NCBI RefSeq assembly: GCF_023091745.1 | Contig: NC_068933.1 | Coordinates: 20,402,001-20,466,000 of the forward strand | DNA: 64,000 nt | From: Budorcas taxicolor | Lineage: Eukaryota; Chordata; Mammalia; Artiodactyla; Bovidae | Direction: 5' to 3' | In this document: positions 11,956 through 22,921 of the stretch, in pieces | How positions within the stretch are numbered: the stretch's first letter is position 1 | Layout of the letters: each line of letters opens with the position of its first letter | The notes under the pieces: model-generated | The model's database searches: none | What the model was told of the DNA's origin: nothing | Seen by the model: the letters and a program-made list of their open reading frames with translations, nothing else | Made by a program: the position numbers and the translations under genes

Positions 11956-12164
11956 TTTTATGACTATATTTTTTTTCTGGCCCAGTTGTTTTTGAGCAAT
12001 TCTTTTCTTGATAGAATATTACTTTCATCCTATATAACTTCCTCTTTCTCATGACTTTCCCCTGACTTTTCCACTTAATTCTGTTTATTGGCTATTTAAT
12101 TAGCTGCCATAGCTGCTGCGTGCTTCCATGTTTGTCTTTCAGGTAAATGTCCACTTACACTTAA

Positions 12165-12323
12165 TAGTGAAAGGGAAAGTCACTCAGTCCTGTCCAACTC
12201 TTTGCAACCCCATGGACTATATAGTTCATGGAATTCTCCAGGCCAGAATACTAAGTACCTGAGAAACCCAGGTCTCCCGCATTGCAGGTGGATTCTTTAC
12301 CAGCTGAGCTACAAGGCAAGCTC
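12165..12323 (-). repeat. Bov-A2 SINE with internal deletion
   Basis: Starts AGTGAAAGGGAAAGTCACTC and ends ACCAGCTGAGCTACAAGGCAAGC. A piece between CCAGAATACT and ACCTGAGAAACCC is missing. The TSD ACACTTAA flanks it at 12157-12164 and 12324-12331. Confidence 0.92.
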
Positions 12324-12616
12324 ACACTTAAGTAAGCCGGAAGGAATTAGGACAAACACCAGTCTTAGTCCTAGGACAGGGTCCTGTGTGTCCTTTCTGT
12401 CAGGATGTCCAGGAGCTCCTGAGGGAGAGAATGGAATGGCCAGAGTAGTGGGGATGTGTGATTTCTCTTTTTAAAATTTGCTTTTAGGTAATGTATTCAT
12501 CATTTGGTTTGAAGTCATTCTTCTATGATACTTAATGTTTCTCAGGTACTTAAATATTTAGTCCCTTAAAAGCGCATTTCCTTGGAAGAATCGGCTAATA
12601 TGTTGTTGAGGGAGGG

Positions 12617-12731
12617 ATGAAAGTGAAAGAAAGTCGCTCAGTCGTGTCGGACTCTTTTCGACCCCATGGACTGTGGCCTACAAGGGTCTTCGGTCCATGG
12701 GATTTTCCAGGCAAGAATACTGGAGTGGGTT
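12617..12731 (-). repeat. Bov-A2 fragment
   Basis: Matches GTGAAAGAAAGTCGCTCAGTCGTGTCGG through CAAGAATACTGGAGTGGGTT, then stops. The tRNA-derived head is absent. Confidence 0.9.
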
Positions 12732-13977
12732 AAATCTACGTCCTTGCATTTGCCCATTCTGTCTATTTGGAGATTGTGATGGAATTTGCTTTAGGGCAGA
12801 GCTTATGACATTCAGTAAGGTTCTAACACTTCCCCATTACACTTTCCCTGCAGTCAACCAATCTGATCTTTCGCGGAATCTCTTAGTATCTCAACTATAG
12901 GTCCTGCTGTTTTCCAGAACAACCCTGGGTGGATTCACCCTCATGCGGTGGATGAGGAAGAATCCATCGGAGCCAACTTATTCAGACAATGTAGAGCTTT
13001 TATAATCCCCTCATTAGTCAGCAGGTCCTCCATGCTACTCCAGTCAGCACTGAACTGCTCTTGATGCTTTTCTACCACCAAATAGAGCTGGAACAATCAC
13101 TGCCTCAAGCAGGGTACAGTCAGAAGAACTGCCACGGGGATCTGTTTGATATCCCTTCCTTTCTACCTGGACTATTATTTCCTGAACTTATATTAGGACC
13201 TAGTCACCATCCGGCTGGTAGAATATTTAAATATTGGGTTCTGGGATAGATCAGATGTTCTCTTGCTTTTATGTATCTGCAGGATCATTTTAGGGGGTGA
13301 GAATCAATAGCTATTACCTCACCATCTTACCATGAAGTAGACTTTGCAACCCTCCTCCCACCCTGCCCAGTAAGTGTGTATTGCACAATTTAGAATTCAT
13401 TTCAGAGTATCTATCCTGAAATAGATATAGAACATTTTTTTTAATTCTCTAAGTTTTCAGTACATCTGTTTTATAAATAATTCAAATACTTCGGCATCTT
13501 GAAAATTGAGATGTATGATTGATTATTGTATTTTTCCAAATATCTGCCAAAGTGCTTTGAGCATAATAAGTGCACCATAAAAGTTATCTAATTTAATGGA
13601 CATCTTCAACATAACTGAAATTCAGAAGGATAGCTTTCCCTCAAGGATAAAATGTATGGAAATTCATGCCATCTAGGAGTTTTTTTGGCTATGAGAAAAG
13701 TATTCTCTATCATGCAGTTTCTGAATGAAATGTTTCCATGGATATTATAGCTTCAATTATCTTTTCATTAGTTTTAAAAACCCTCTGCAGAAATCTATTG
13801 TAAACATCCTTCACTGCAGTGTTGGGGAGCTATACTCTGATTCCTTTATTTTTTTTTCTAGTTCAAGAAATATTTTATTAAAAGGGATATGTATAAGTAA
13901 TTGTTTAAATAATAATACAATTATGCACCACTTGGGGAGGCTCAAATTATATATCTTTTATTCATTATTTTTTCTTT
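12732..13977. other. Unannotated low-copy DNA
   Basis: Short frames (12673-12900, 13061-13249, 13725-14048) have no recognised domain, and the last runs into an L1 tail. No repeat is recognised. Confidence 0.4.
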
Positions 13978-14195
13978 TTAAAAAATTTTTATTTATTTAT
14001 TTATTTTGCTTTACAATACTGTATTGGTTTTGCCATACATCAACATGAATCCACCACAGGTGTACACGTGTTCCCAATCCTGAACCCCCCTCCCACCTCC
14101 CTCCCCATACCATCTCTCTGGGTCATCCCAGTGCACCAGTCCCAAGCATCCTGCATCGAACTTAGACTGGCGATTCATTTCTTACATGATATTAT
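13978..14195 (-). repeat. L1 3' end (ruminant type)
   Basis: Antisense L1 tail: a T/A-rich run, CTTTACAATACTGTATTGGTT, CATGAATCCACCACAGGTGTACACG, then the pyrimidine-rich CCCCCCTCCCACCTCCCTCCCC and GCATCGAACTTAGACTGGCGATTC. Heavily 5' truncated. It shares blocks with the 54.4 kb copy. Confidence 0.92.
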
Positions 14196-14849
14196 ACATG
14201 TTATAATCTCAAACAACCTCACCATGTATTGAGCCCAGAAAACGCAGGCATAAGTCAATTTTTGGAGAAAAGGTAGTATTATCTAGTGTTCAGGCTTTTG
14301 AAACTCGGTTGTTTTTCAATTGTATTTTCCTTTAAGAAAAACCAGCAGGGGATTTTCAAGATGTCAACCCAAGATAATAAAGGGAAAAGTAGGATATGAG
14401 AGAAAAAAGCAGAGTCTAGAATAATTTAAATTATCCTAGACCATTTGGGACCATTTGTATTGAATAAAATTAAATTGAAAAAGAGATTAATGATCACCCA
14501 TGTGCTTGGTAGAAAACCTCCAGATTTTATATAATACTGTATAAAATCAACTGTATATATTTTTGTTGCTAGTATCTAAGTAGCTAAATAAAGCTAGAGA
14601 CAATTATACAAGATAAATGTTACCCTCATTAATGTACAATTATTGACTCAGAAAACTGCTTACTATATTTCTTGAGTTAAATCAGTTTTATGCTTCCTGC
14701 TATGACAATTAGAAGAGTTTCTGTAATTTCTTCTTCCTACTGGGCTACCATCATCTCTTGCCAAACCTACAACATCCTAATGATTTTCCCAATTACTCTT
14801 GCTTCTCTCAGATAAACTCTTCATGTATAGCTACAGTGAGCTTTTATTT
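14196..14849. other. AT-rich low-copy DNA
   Basis: No gene or recognised repeat. Confidence 0.45.
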
Positions 14850-15309
14850 TTTTTTAACTTTTTATTAACATATGCCATACATGCATGCACAAAAGTTCAC
14901 GTATTATGTGCCACTTAATAAATTTTCATGAACCAAAAACACCCAAATGGTCATTATCAAGTCAAGAAAGAATATTCTGGTCCACAAAGTCTTGCCCTGT
15001 TCTCTCTTCCAGTGAGCAGCCAGCCCCCGGAAGCAAATACTTTTGTGACATGCACCAGCATATTTACTTTTGTCTGTTTGTGCTTAATAGAAATGGATTA
15101 ATAGAGAAGTATTCTTTGTTCACTAGGAATTTTTCCTTTTTCACTGAGAATTATGGTTGTAAAATTTACCCATGCTCTTGTGTTTATTATTGTGTGAATA
15201 TACTCTCACATACATATCAACCCATAAATCCTCATTAATGTAGTGGGCATTTGGTTAGTTTCCAGTTTAAGTCTTTCACACAATTGTGTTGCCATCTACA
15301 TTTCTGTTT

Positions 15310-15522
15310 GGGATTCCCAGGTGGCACTAATGGTAAAGAATCTGCCTGCCAATGTAGAAGACACAAGAAATGCCAGTTCGGTCCCTGAGTCAGGAAGATC
15401 TCCTGGAGTAGGAAATGGCAACCCACTCCAGTATTCTTGCCTGGAAAACTCCATGGGCAGAGGAGCCTGATGGGCTATAGTCCATGAGGTCACAGAGAAT
15501 TGCACATGACTGAGCATGCACA
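15310..15522 (+). repeat. Bov-tA SINE (variant subfamily)
   Basis: GGGATTCCCAGGTGGCACTAATGG at the head; ends near GCACATGACTGAGCATGCAC. The TGCCAATGTAGAAGACACAAGAAATG segment before box B is longer than in the other copies and resembles the 47.3 kb copy, suggesting a shared subfamily. Confidence 0.93.
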
Positions 15523-15654
15523 CAATATTTGATGAGCATGTGTATGCCTTGCTATTGCACAGTAGCTAAAAGTGAACTAGATAATGCATTTATTCAATTT
15601 TACTATATACTTAGAAATAATTTATCAACATTTCGCACCAATTTACACTAACAA

Positions 15655-15859
15655 TAAGCTTCCTTGTTGGCTCAGCAGTAAAGAATCTGTCTGCAGTATA
15701 GGAGACTGGGTTTCACTCGATGGGTCAGGAAGATCCCCTGGAGAAGGAAATGCAACCCACTCCAGTATTCTTGCCTGGGAGATCCGATAGACAGAGGAGC
15801 CTGGTGGGCTATAGTCCGTGGGGTTGCAAAAGAGTTGGACGCAACTTAATAACAACAAT
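15655..15859 (+). repeat. Bov-tA SINE with short TSD
   Basis: GCTTCCTTGTTGGCTCAGCAG head, GAGTTGGACGCAACTTAATAAC end. ACTAACAA occurs on both sides (15647-15654, 15860-15867). Confidence 0.93.
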
Positions 15860-16345
15860 ACTAACAACAGCATTTAAATGAGAGCTACAGTTGTTTTAAG
15901 TATTTATCAGCACTTGATATTGTCAATCTTTTTTAAAACCTTTTTAAAGAAATTCTTGAGAATATATAGTTGCATCTCATTGTGATTTCAGTTTGCATTT
16001 CCCTAAACACTAAAGAAGTTGAGCACATATTCCCATGTTTATTGGACGTCTGAATATCTTATTTTATGAACTTTCATTTTTCTAGTGGGCTGACTAGCTT
16101 TCCTTACTGATTAGGAGATATTCTTTGTATGTGGTGGGCTTGCCTTCTTTGTCAGATATATGTATTGCAAATATCTGCTCCCACTCTGAGTATTGCCTTT
16201 TTAATCTCTTCTAAATTCTAATATAGTCCAGTGTACCCTTTTAAAAAAATTTATGGTGAATATTTTGTACATTTTTTTAAAGTAGTAGTTCCTCAGGTAT
16301 TTCTTATGTCTTCTGAAGTTTGATCTCTGGCTTAGTACTTGGATA

Positions 16346-16926
16346 GGGGAAAGCATATCCACTTAAAAATGGGGGTGGTTACTAATATTAGACAGGGAGG
16401 AAGAGAGGGTGCCTTATTTGGAAGGTAAAGAAATGTGTTCTTTCTGGGCTTTCTTTTTGAAATCCCTTAGGTGATTCCTTTGATCATTTATTGATGAACA
16501 CTGGGTCATAAGGAACCTAATATGAGTGATAGCAATATACATAACCTATGTAGGATCTCTGAGAGGTATATCATGTGCCAGAAAGAAAACAGACCTTAGA
16601 TTAATGAGAACAACTCTGCACTAGTAACCCCTACTCTCCCAGTCTTACAGGGTTATTTTCAGAATCAAATGGAAAAAAAAGTGAATAAATGTTGTTTATA
16701 CTGCAGATCAGAAAATCAGCCATAGATGAATAGAATATAAAAATCCAACTTCTCTTGAAGCCATTAGAGAGCTGAGATTGCAGAACAGCCTAATGGTCTG
16801 CAATCTAAGGAAAGACAGACACCTTCAAGGAGGTCAGGTGAGGACCAGCCTCAGAAACAGAAGGAAATGGCATGCATTTATAGGCTCTTCTCCATAGACC
16901 TAATAAGGCACCAATAGGAAGGACCA
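16346..16926. other. Unannotated low-copy DNA
   Basis: No gene or recognised repeat. Confidence 0.45.
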
Positions 16927-16927
16927 G

Positions 16928-17135
16928 GGGCTTCCCTGGTGGCTCAATGGTAAAAGAATCTGCCTGCCAACACAGGAGACGCAGGTTTGATCCCTGGGTC
17001 AAGAAGATCCCCTGGAGGAAGAAATGGCAACCCACTCCGGTATTCTTGCCTAGGAAATCCCCAGGACAAAGGATCCTGGTGGATTTTAGTCCATGGAGTT
17101 GCAAAAAGTCAGATATGACTGAGCACATATGCACG
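16928..17135 (+). repeat. Bov-tA SINE
   Basis: GGGCTTCCCTGGTGGCTCAATGG head and intact box B-like GGTTTGATCCC; ends GTCAGATATGACTGAGCAC. Frames on both strands are SINE translation. Confidence 0.95.
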
Positions 17136-17494
17136 CAGACAGGTAACACCAGGGCGGAGAGATAGAGGAAAAAGTCTCCCTCCTACTGTGCGTCTAGAGC
17201 AGTGAACTTTATAGAAAAGGCGTGAAGGTGTCCCTGGATCCTTTCTACCTACCTATCTCTCCTGAGGCAGAGATGCCAATGGGCTCAGTTTAGATCAGCC
17301 CACCTCTTGCTGGCAGGGCTCTGTGGCTGGGGAGATGATTAATTTTAGCATTATGTCTATGATATAATTTAAAAAAATGTATTTGATCTTTGTCCCTGGT
17401 TCCTGGCACCGAGCTACAAAAGCCCTTGAAATTTCTTAAGTGATAGAAGTATGTATTTTATTATTCATTATAAGCCCCTTTTAACCACATTTCA
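17136..17494. other. Unannotated low-copy DNA
   Basis: Nothing recognised. Confidence 0.45.
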
Positions 17495-17662
17495 GAAGGG
17501 AGGAGGAGAAGGGGACATCAGAGGACGAGATGATTGGATGGCATCCCCAACTTAATGGACATGCGTTTGAGCAAGCTCCAGTAGATGGTGAAAGACAGGG
17601 AAGCCTGCATGCTGCAGTCCATGAGGTTGCAAAGAGTCGGACATGACTGAGCAACTGAACAA
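17495..17662 (+). repeat. BovB LINE 3' fragment
   Basis: GGGAGGAGGAGAAGGGGACATCAG to GAGCAACTGAACAACAGC; codes only for the last ORF2 residues (WLDG.. to ..KSRT). Confidence 0.9.
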
Positions 17663-17705
17663 CAGCTGCAAACACATCTCAGTTTATGCTAACAAGGTGA
17701 CTCAT

Positions 17706-17916
17706 GTTGTTTAGTCGATGAGTCATTGGTGTCTGGCTCTTTGTGACCCTATGGGCTGTAGCCTGCCAGGCTCCTCTGTCCATGGGATTTCCCAGGCAAA
17801 GAATACTGGAGTGGGTTGCTATTTCCTTCTCCAGGAGATCTTCCCAACCCAGGGATTGAAGTCTTGTCTCCTGTGTTGCTGGCAGATTCTTTACCACTCA
17901 GCCACTTGGGAAGCCC
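17706..17916 (-). repeat. Bov-A2-type SINE
   Basis: Starts GTTGTTTAGTCGATGAGTCATTGG and ends CAGCCACTTGGGAAGCCC. Full-length apart from small indels. Both-strand frames are SINE translation. Confidence 0.95.
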
Positions 17917-18395
17917 TGGTGGGCCCCAGGATAGCTCCAGAATGGGGGTAGATACTACAAAAATAAACCCCATGATTAGAGAATTGGAAATTTCAGCCTC
18001 ACCTCCAGATGTCCTGGTAGGGGAGAGGAGCTGTATAGCACTGAGTTCACTCTGTGATGGACAGTAATTTAAGCAACTGCGCCTACATCATAAAGCCCCA
18101 CATAAAACTCCACATCAAGGCTAGGTAGAGCTTTCTGGTTGGTAAACACACTGTTGTTCTTGAGGGTGGCATTCGGATTCCACAAGAAGCCAGCATGGAA
18201 ACCCCTTTCCACAGTCCCTTCCCTCAGTGTTTCTTTCCCTTGGTTTTTCCCAAGTTGCTATCTTGATAACAAATCTATAATTGTAAGAATAGCTTTTTCA
18301 GTAACTGAGTTTTTCTGTGGATTATTGAACTTGAATGAGGGTCCTGGGAACCCTGAATTTGTAGCCAGTTTGGGCAGAAGTGCAGGTAACCTGGG
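17917..18395. other. Unannotated low-copy DNA
   Basis: The plus frame 18139-18429 shows no domain. Nothing else recognised. Confidence 0.45.
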
Positions 18396-18625
18396 TGCCC
18401 CCACCTCAATTTGTATGTTGAGGTCCTAATCCCAATGTGATGGTATCTGGAGATGGGGCCTTTAGGAGACGATCAGGTTTAGGTAAGGTTATGAGGATGA
18501 TGTCCTCATGATGGGATTAGTGCCCTTATAAAGACAGCAGAGAGCATGTCCACTCTCTTTCTCTGTGTTTCTTTCTCCCGCCACCATGTGTGCACGTAGC
18601 AAGAAGGTGGCCAGAGAGAGAACTC

Positions 18626-18627
<2 letters not shown>

Positions 18628-18678
<51 letters not shown>
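18628..18678. repeat. (GCT)17 microsatellite
   Basis: Seventeen uninterrupted GCT units at the end of the Bov-A dimer. Such SINE-linked arrays are usually length-polymorphic. Confidence 0.97.
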
Positions 18679-18936
18679 AAGTCGCTTCAGTCATGTCTGA
18701 CTGTGCAACCCCATAGATGGCAGCCCATCAGGCTCCTCCGTCCCTGGGATTCCCCAGGCAAGAACACTAGAGTGGGTTGCCATTTCCTTCTCCAGTGCAT
18801 GAAAGTGAAAAGTGAAAGTGAAGTCGTTCAGTCGTGTCCGACTCTTCCAGACCCCTTGGACTGTAGCCCACCAGGCTCCTCAGTCCATGGGATTGTCCAG
18901 GCAAGAGTACTGGAGTGGGTTGCCGTTGCTTTCTCT
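18628..18936 (-). repeat. Dimeric Bov-A (ART2A-like) SINE with GCT array
   Basis: Opens with 17 GCT units (18628-18678), followed by TAAGTCGCTTCAGTCATG and two Bov-A monomers joined at TCCAGTGCATGAAAGTGAAAAG. TSDs GAGAGAACTCTT (18616-18627) and GAGAGAACCCTT (18937-18948) differ at one base. The poly-alanine frame 18565-18984 is an artefact of the array. Confidence 0.96.
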
Positions 18937-19353
18937 GAGAGAACCCTTAATAGCAACCAAATCAGCTGTCACCTTTATCTCTGACTTTCCAGCCTCTAGA
19001 ACTGGGAGAAAATAAATTTCAAAAACAAATTGTTATGGTCACTTAGTCTGTGTGTTTTGTTACAGCAGTCCTTGCTGACTGGGATGGCTGGGGACCCCAG
19101 TTGCCTCTGGTGTCTGAAGTAGGAACAGTCTCGTGACAGATTATTCTGTTGACCTGTGAGGTTCTTGTTCTTTCCAGATAGTGTCAGAATTTAATTGAGC
19201 TGTTGGACATTCAGTTGATGTCAGAGAATTAGTGTTAGAATAGAGTATCAAAGATACAAAATCTTTAATTTCTTTTCTCTGTTTCTTAGGTATAAAACAC
19301 ACCAATAGCATGTGTTCTCTGAACATCTCATCTGCTTAAAATGTAAATATCTA

Positions 19354-20111
19354 CAAACAGACCTCAGAGATATTGTGTTTTTAGTTGCAGACCACCGTAG
19401 CAAAGTAAAAATCTCTATAAAGTGAGTCACATGAATATTTCGTCCTCAATGCATATAAAGGTTGTGTTTAGGCTGCAGTCCATGGGGTCGCTAAGAGTAG
19501 GGCACGACTGAGTGACTTCCCTTTCACTTTTCACTTTAAAGCATTGGAGAAGGAAGTGGCAACCCACTCCAGTGTTCTTGCCTGGAGAATCCCAGGGATG
19601 ACGGAGCCTGGTGGGCTGTCATCTATGGGGTCAAACAGAGTCGGACACGACTGAAGTGACTTAGCAGTCTATTAAGTGTGCAACATTATGTCTAAATAAT
19701 AATTATCATAATTAAAAATACTGCTAAAAAATGCTAAGCATTATTTAAGCCTTCAGCAAGTCATACTCTTTCTGTTACTTGTTCGTTGAGAAACCAAAAC
19801 ATTTACATTACTTGCTTTATTGCAAAATTTGCTTTATTGTCATGGTATGAAATTGAACCTGCACTATCTCTGAGTTCCATCTTGTAACATCAAAGATTAC
19901 TGATGACCCCAACAAATATAATAATGAAAATGTTTGAAATATTGGGAGAGTACCAAAGTATGATATAGACACGAAGGGAACACATACTGTTGGAAGAATA
20001 GTGCCAACAGGCTTGCTGGACAATAGGTTGTGAAAAAGCTTCATTTGTAACAACAACAAATACAATATCTGTGAAGCACAATAAAGTGCCAAAAAACATG
20101 AGGTCTGCCTA
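19354..20111 (+). mobile_element. Tigger1-type (Tc1/mariner) deletion derivative, split by a SINE
   Basis: Both ends are present: CAAACAGACCTCAGAGATATTG at the left and CATGAGGTCTGCCTA at the right, forming diverged terminal inverted repeats with flanking TA at 19352-19353 and 20112-20113. Sub-terminal blocks match Tigger1 (TTAAGTGTGCAACATTATGTC; AAAGATTACTGATGACCCC; GTGCCAACAGGCTTGCTGGACAATAGG). The transposase-coding middle is gone. A Bov-A dimer interrupts it at 19471-19667. Confidence 0.88.
19471..19667 (+). repeat. Dimeric Bov-A fragment inside Tigger
   Basis: GGCTGCAGTCCATGGGGTCGC, the dimer linker TTTCACTTTTCACTTTAAAGCATTGG, and the end GACTGAAGTGACTTAGCAG. It is truncated at its 5' side. 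It sits between Tigger blocks GTTGTGTTTA and TCTATTAAGTGTG. Confidence 0.92.
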
Positions 20112-20351
20112 TATAAATTTTAAATTGATTTCAATTCCATTGTCTGCATCCTCAGCTATATTCATAGCACAATACTGCCATATAAATACTTGTATTTATA
20201 TAAATAAATACACAATACTGCTCAATAAATACTTGTAGAATCAATGAGTAAATGACCCAATAGTCTTGTTTTCAGAAAACTGTTGTGCACGTGCCATGCT
20301 AATTTTAAAAATTATTTTTCCTAGAACATTTTCTGCCATAGATTATGTACT

Positions 20352-20624
20352 TGCTACTGCTGCTAAGTCGCTTCAGTCGTGTCCGACTCTGTGCGACCCC
20401 ATAGACGGCAGCCCACCAAGCTCCCCTGTCCCTGGGACTCTCCAGGCAAGAACACTGGAGTGGGTTGCCATTTCCTTCTTCAATGCATGGAAGTGAAAAG
20501 GGAAAGTGAAGTCTCTCAGTCGTATCCAACTCTTAGCAACCCCATGGACTGCAGCCCACCAGGCTCCTCCGCCCATGGGATTTTCCAGGCAAGAGTACTG
20601 GAGTGGGGTGCCATTGCCTTCTCC
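20352..20624 (-). repeat. Dimeric Bov-A (ART2A-like) SINE
   Basis: TGCTACTGCTGCTAAGTCGCTTCAG head, the linker TTCAATGCATGGAAGTG, then a second monomer ending GCCATTGCCTTCTCCC. It has only a short GCT start, unlike the 18.6 kb copy. Frames on both strands across it are SINE translation. Confidence 0.95.
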
Positions 20625-21264
20625 CAGATATGACACAGGTTCTTCTCAATTCATTAAATGCTGTAGGAATGTCTTAAACCCCCAATTTCCCAGTATGGTA
20701 AAGCTCTAAAATCTTCCTTCCAAAAATAGTGCTAATTTATATAAACTATATGTTTCAATGATTCTTTACTTGCTTTCTGTGTTTTGTCATCCTGACCCTT
20801 ATATAAAGCTGATTCCTGTTTATAACTATGCCCCCTCCCCTCATACCAAACATTTTGTAAACTTATTAACTTTCAACAGATTGGATAGATAAAGCTCATG
20901 GGGTTGTCACAGGACACAGCAGGTCATCCTTTTCCTCGTGCTGTTCTTCTGCCACATCCTTCCACCTCTGACGTCCTGATGCCATACTCTACCCATTCCC
21001 GCAGACTCATCTACCCAAGAGGTCTAATCAAGACATTTTCCAAACAAAGTCAGCTTGATCCCTAAGTCTCTCCTACAAGCGCCGAGAACTCTATTTTCTC
21101 CCTCATTACATTCTCCAATGAGCAACATAGTGAGAGGTTCTCGCAAATTTATTTCCTAAATTCTCTCCTTGAACCTTGGGTGAGGAAAAAGAAATGAACA
21201 CACTGACAAATCGGTCCACTCCCTTGGCCCAGCCTCTCTCCTACCTTTCTTATTGCTTTCTTAT
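20625..21264. other. Unannotated low-copy DNA
   Basis: Nothing recognised. Confidence 0.45.
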
Positions 21265-21745
21265 TAATTTTTATTGCCACATAGTTGCTTTACAACGTTG
21301 AGTTAGTCTCCACTCTACCGTAAAGTGAATCAGCTATACAAATACATCTGTTCCCTCTTTTTTGGATTTTTCTTCCCAAGTAGGTCACCACAGAGCATTG
21401 AGTAGAGATCCCTATGCTGTACAGTAGCTTCTCTCATTAGTTATCTATTTTATGCATAGCATCTCTGCTGTGCTCAGTCGTTTAGGCGTGTCTGACTCTT
21501 TGCAACGCCATGGACTGTTGCCCGCCATGTTCCTCTGTCCATGGGGATTCTCCAGGCAATACTGGAGTTGCCATTGCCTTCTCCAGGGGATCTTCTCAAC
21601 TCAGGGATGGAATCCAGGTCTCCCTCATTGCAGGCGGAGTCTTCACCAGCTGAGATATCAGGGAAACACAGTATCTGTAGTGTATATGTGTCAGTCCCAG
21701 TCTCCCAATTCCTCCCACTCTCCCTTTTTCCTCCTTGGTATTGTC
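21265..21745 (-). repeat. L1 3' end split by a Bov-A SINE
   Basis: Antisense L1 tail (ATAGTTGCTTTACAACGTTGAG; CACAGAGCATTGAGTAGAG; TTATCTATTTTATGCATAGC) resumes after the SINE with AGTATCTGTAGTGTATATGTGTCAGTCCCAGTCTCCC. The SINE lies at 21467-21667 with a degenerate TSD (CATAGCATCTCTG / CACAGTATCTGTA). Confidence 0.9.
21467..21667 (-). repeat. Bov-A2 SINE inside L1
   Basis: CTGCTGTGCTCAGTCGTTTAGG to CCAGCTGAGATATCAGGGAAAC. Internal small deletions are present (GGCAATACTGGAGTTGCC). Confidence 0.92.
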
Positions 21746-21749
21746 CACT

Positions 21750-22410
21750 AAAATAATACACACAAACCTCAAAGTTGAGGGTTAGGTTTTATTGGGCAGG
21801 AATGTCAGGACTTGAGCCCAGGAGAAAGTGTCTCAGGTGACCCTGAGAGAGCTGACTGCAAGGAGGCAGGGGAGAAGCACCGCTATATACAAGCTTGCGG
21901 TGAGCTTCAGGTAATCTGAATATTAAAAGTTTACTGTTAATTAAGAGAAAACTAAATCTCTCACATGAAGAGAATTAGTGATCTTCTATGTATGGGAGGA
22001 GGCAAGGCTTGCTGAAATCATTTCTTTCATATGCATCTAGTAATATGGAGCCGAGAGGCTGCTTTCTTTATTGTTCACATGTTAATTCCCTCTTTACGTT
22101 AAGTAGTGTATCACGTTCCCCCAGCTCCTAAGTGCTAATGGGAGGAGAGGGTTGGGAGTGGGGGGTTTGGGGGGTAGCTGATGGCTTCAAAATGGCTGGC
22201 TTTGTTTCACTTAGGCTTAGACGTTTCCATTTGGAAAGGCTTGTTTACTGGTGGAGCATAGAGCAGAAAATATTTCATTCCACAGTGTCCATATATTTGT
22301 TCTCTAATCTAGGGCTCTTCTTGAAGGTCTAAGAGGGGCATTGCTTGAAGAATTTCCCATGTTGTAGACTAATTTCCTTTTGGGAGCATTAATCACCCCT
22401 ACACACCTCC
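21750..22410 (-). repeat. Possible old LTR-like element (unclassified)
   Basis: On the minus strand the segment ends with CCTGCCCAATAAAACCTAACCC, a polyadenylation-signal-like block near one end, and it carries no coding frame. Layout and length would suit an LTR in antisense. I do not recognise the family and found no TSD, so the class and borders are guesses. Confidence 0.3.
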
Positions 22411-22472
22411 TCTCCACTTAAACCCAGTAACAAGCTCCCTCCATCCCTGCAAGAGCAAAGTGTTCAGTAGGC

Positions 22473-22917
22473 TGAAGGACCTAAGCTACTCCATTTTGTA
22501 AGGATCCAGGAAAAGAGCCTTTGGAAATCCCCTGACCTCACCCCACCACCCTCGAGCCAATCAGACCTCAGACCAAAATCTCCTGACTTAACATAGTCTA
22601 CCTAGGTAATGGGAACCAATCAGAACCCGGGGCCAGCCCGGGAAAATAAGAATCAACCAGAAACCAACACTTAACCCTTCCACAGAAGGTAACCAATTAG
22701 ATGTCTCCCAACCCAGAAACTCCCGTTTTTCAAATTTCTCGCGAGAGAATACCCTATATAAGCAATGTAACCCAGAACTCGGGGCTCCTCTCTATAGCTG
22801 CTGCGTCGGTATCAGTGGGAGCCCCAGCTCGAGCTTGGTAATAAAAACTCTCTTGCTTTTGCATCAGGTATCGGCTCCCTGGTGGTCATTGGGAGATTTT
22901 GCGACTTGGCCATAACA
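22473..22917 (+). mobile_element. Solo LTR, gammaretrovirus (ERV1) type, 445 bp
   Basis: Begins TGAAGGACC and ends GGCCATAACA (TG...CA), with an exact 4-bp TSD AGGC at 22469-22472 and 22918-22921. Regulatory layout: CCAAT-like boxes near 22556, 22617 and 22691; TATA box TATATAAGC at 22755-22763; R likely begins near GGGGCTCCTCTC; polyadenylation signal AATAAA at 22840-22845; then a U5 tail. No gag, pol or env sequence adjoins it, so it is the recombination remnant of a provirus. The 4-bp TSD is usual for this class. Confidence 0.9.
22755..22763 (+). promoter_or_regulatory. LTR TATA box
   Basis: TATATAAGC sits 85 bp upstream of the AATAAA signal in the 445-bp solo LTR, the normal spacing for a gammaretroviral U3/R. 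Confidence 0.8.
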
Positions 22918-22921
22918 AGGC

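Larger units (their letters stand above)
14850..16345 (-). repeat. Ancient L1M, split by two Bov-tA SINEs
   Basis: Diverged antisense L1M 3' region in three blocks: about 14850-15309 (TTTTTATTAACATATGCCATACATGC; GGGCATTTGGTTAGTTTCCAG), 15523-15646, and 15868-16345 (TTGTGATTTCAGTTTGCATTTCCCT; TTGTCAGATATATGTATTGCAAATATCTGCTCCCACTCTG). The block order matches old mammalian L1. The 117-codon frame 14885-15238 is non-coding translation of this repeat. Confidence 0.78.
18396..19082 (+). mobile_element. ERVL-MaLR-type LTR, split by a Bov-A dimer
   Basis: Two blocks, 18396-18627 and 18937-19082, match the MaLR LTR layout: CCCCACCTCAATTTGTATGTTGAGGTCC, GATGGTATCTGGAGATGGGGCC, GGGATTAGTGCCCTTATAAAGA, GCAAGAAGGTGGCC, then CCAGCCTCTAGAACTGGGAG-AAAATAAATTTC and TTTGTTACAGCAG. 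The AATAAA-containing block would be the LTR polyadenylation region. No internal viral sequence adjoins it. It is an old eutherian element and the subfamily is uncertain. Confidence 0.8.

Noticed and set aside
18565..18984. 139-codon frame with poly-alanine run and a strong start context
   Set aside because: It is the translation of the GCT array and two Bov-A monomers within a MaLR LTR; no host gene structure.
21750..22472. Precise LTR borders (TGTCC...CACA) for the stretch before the solo LTR
   Set aside because: No matching TSD and no recognised family, so only a low-confidence LTR-like label is given.
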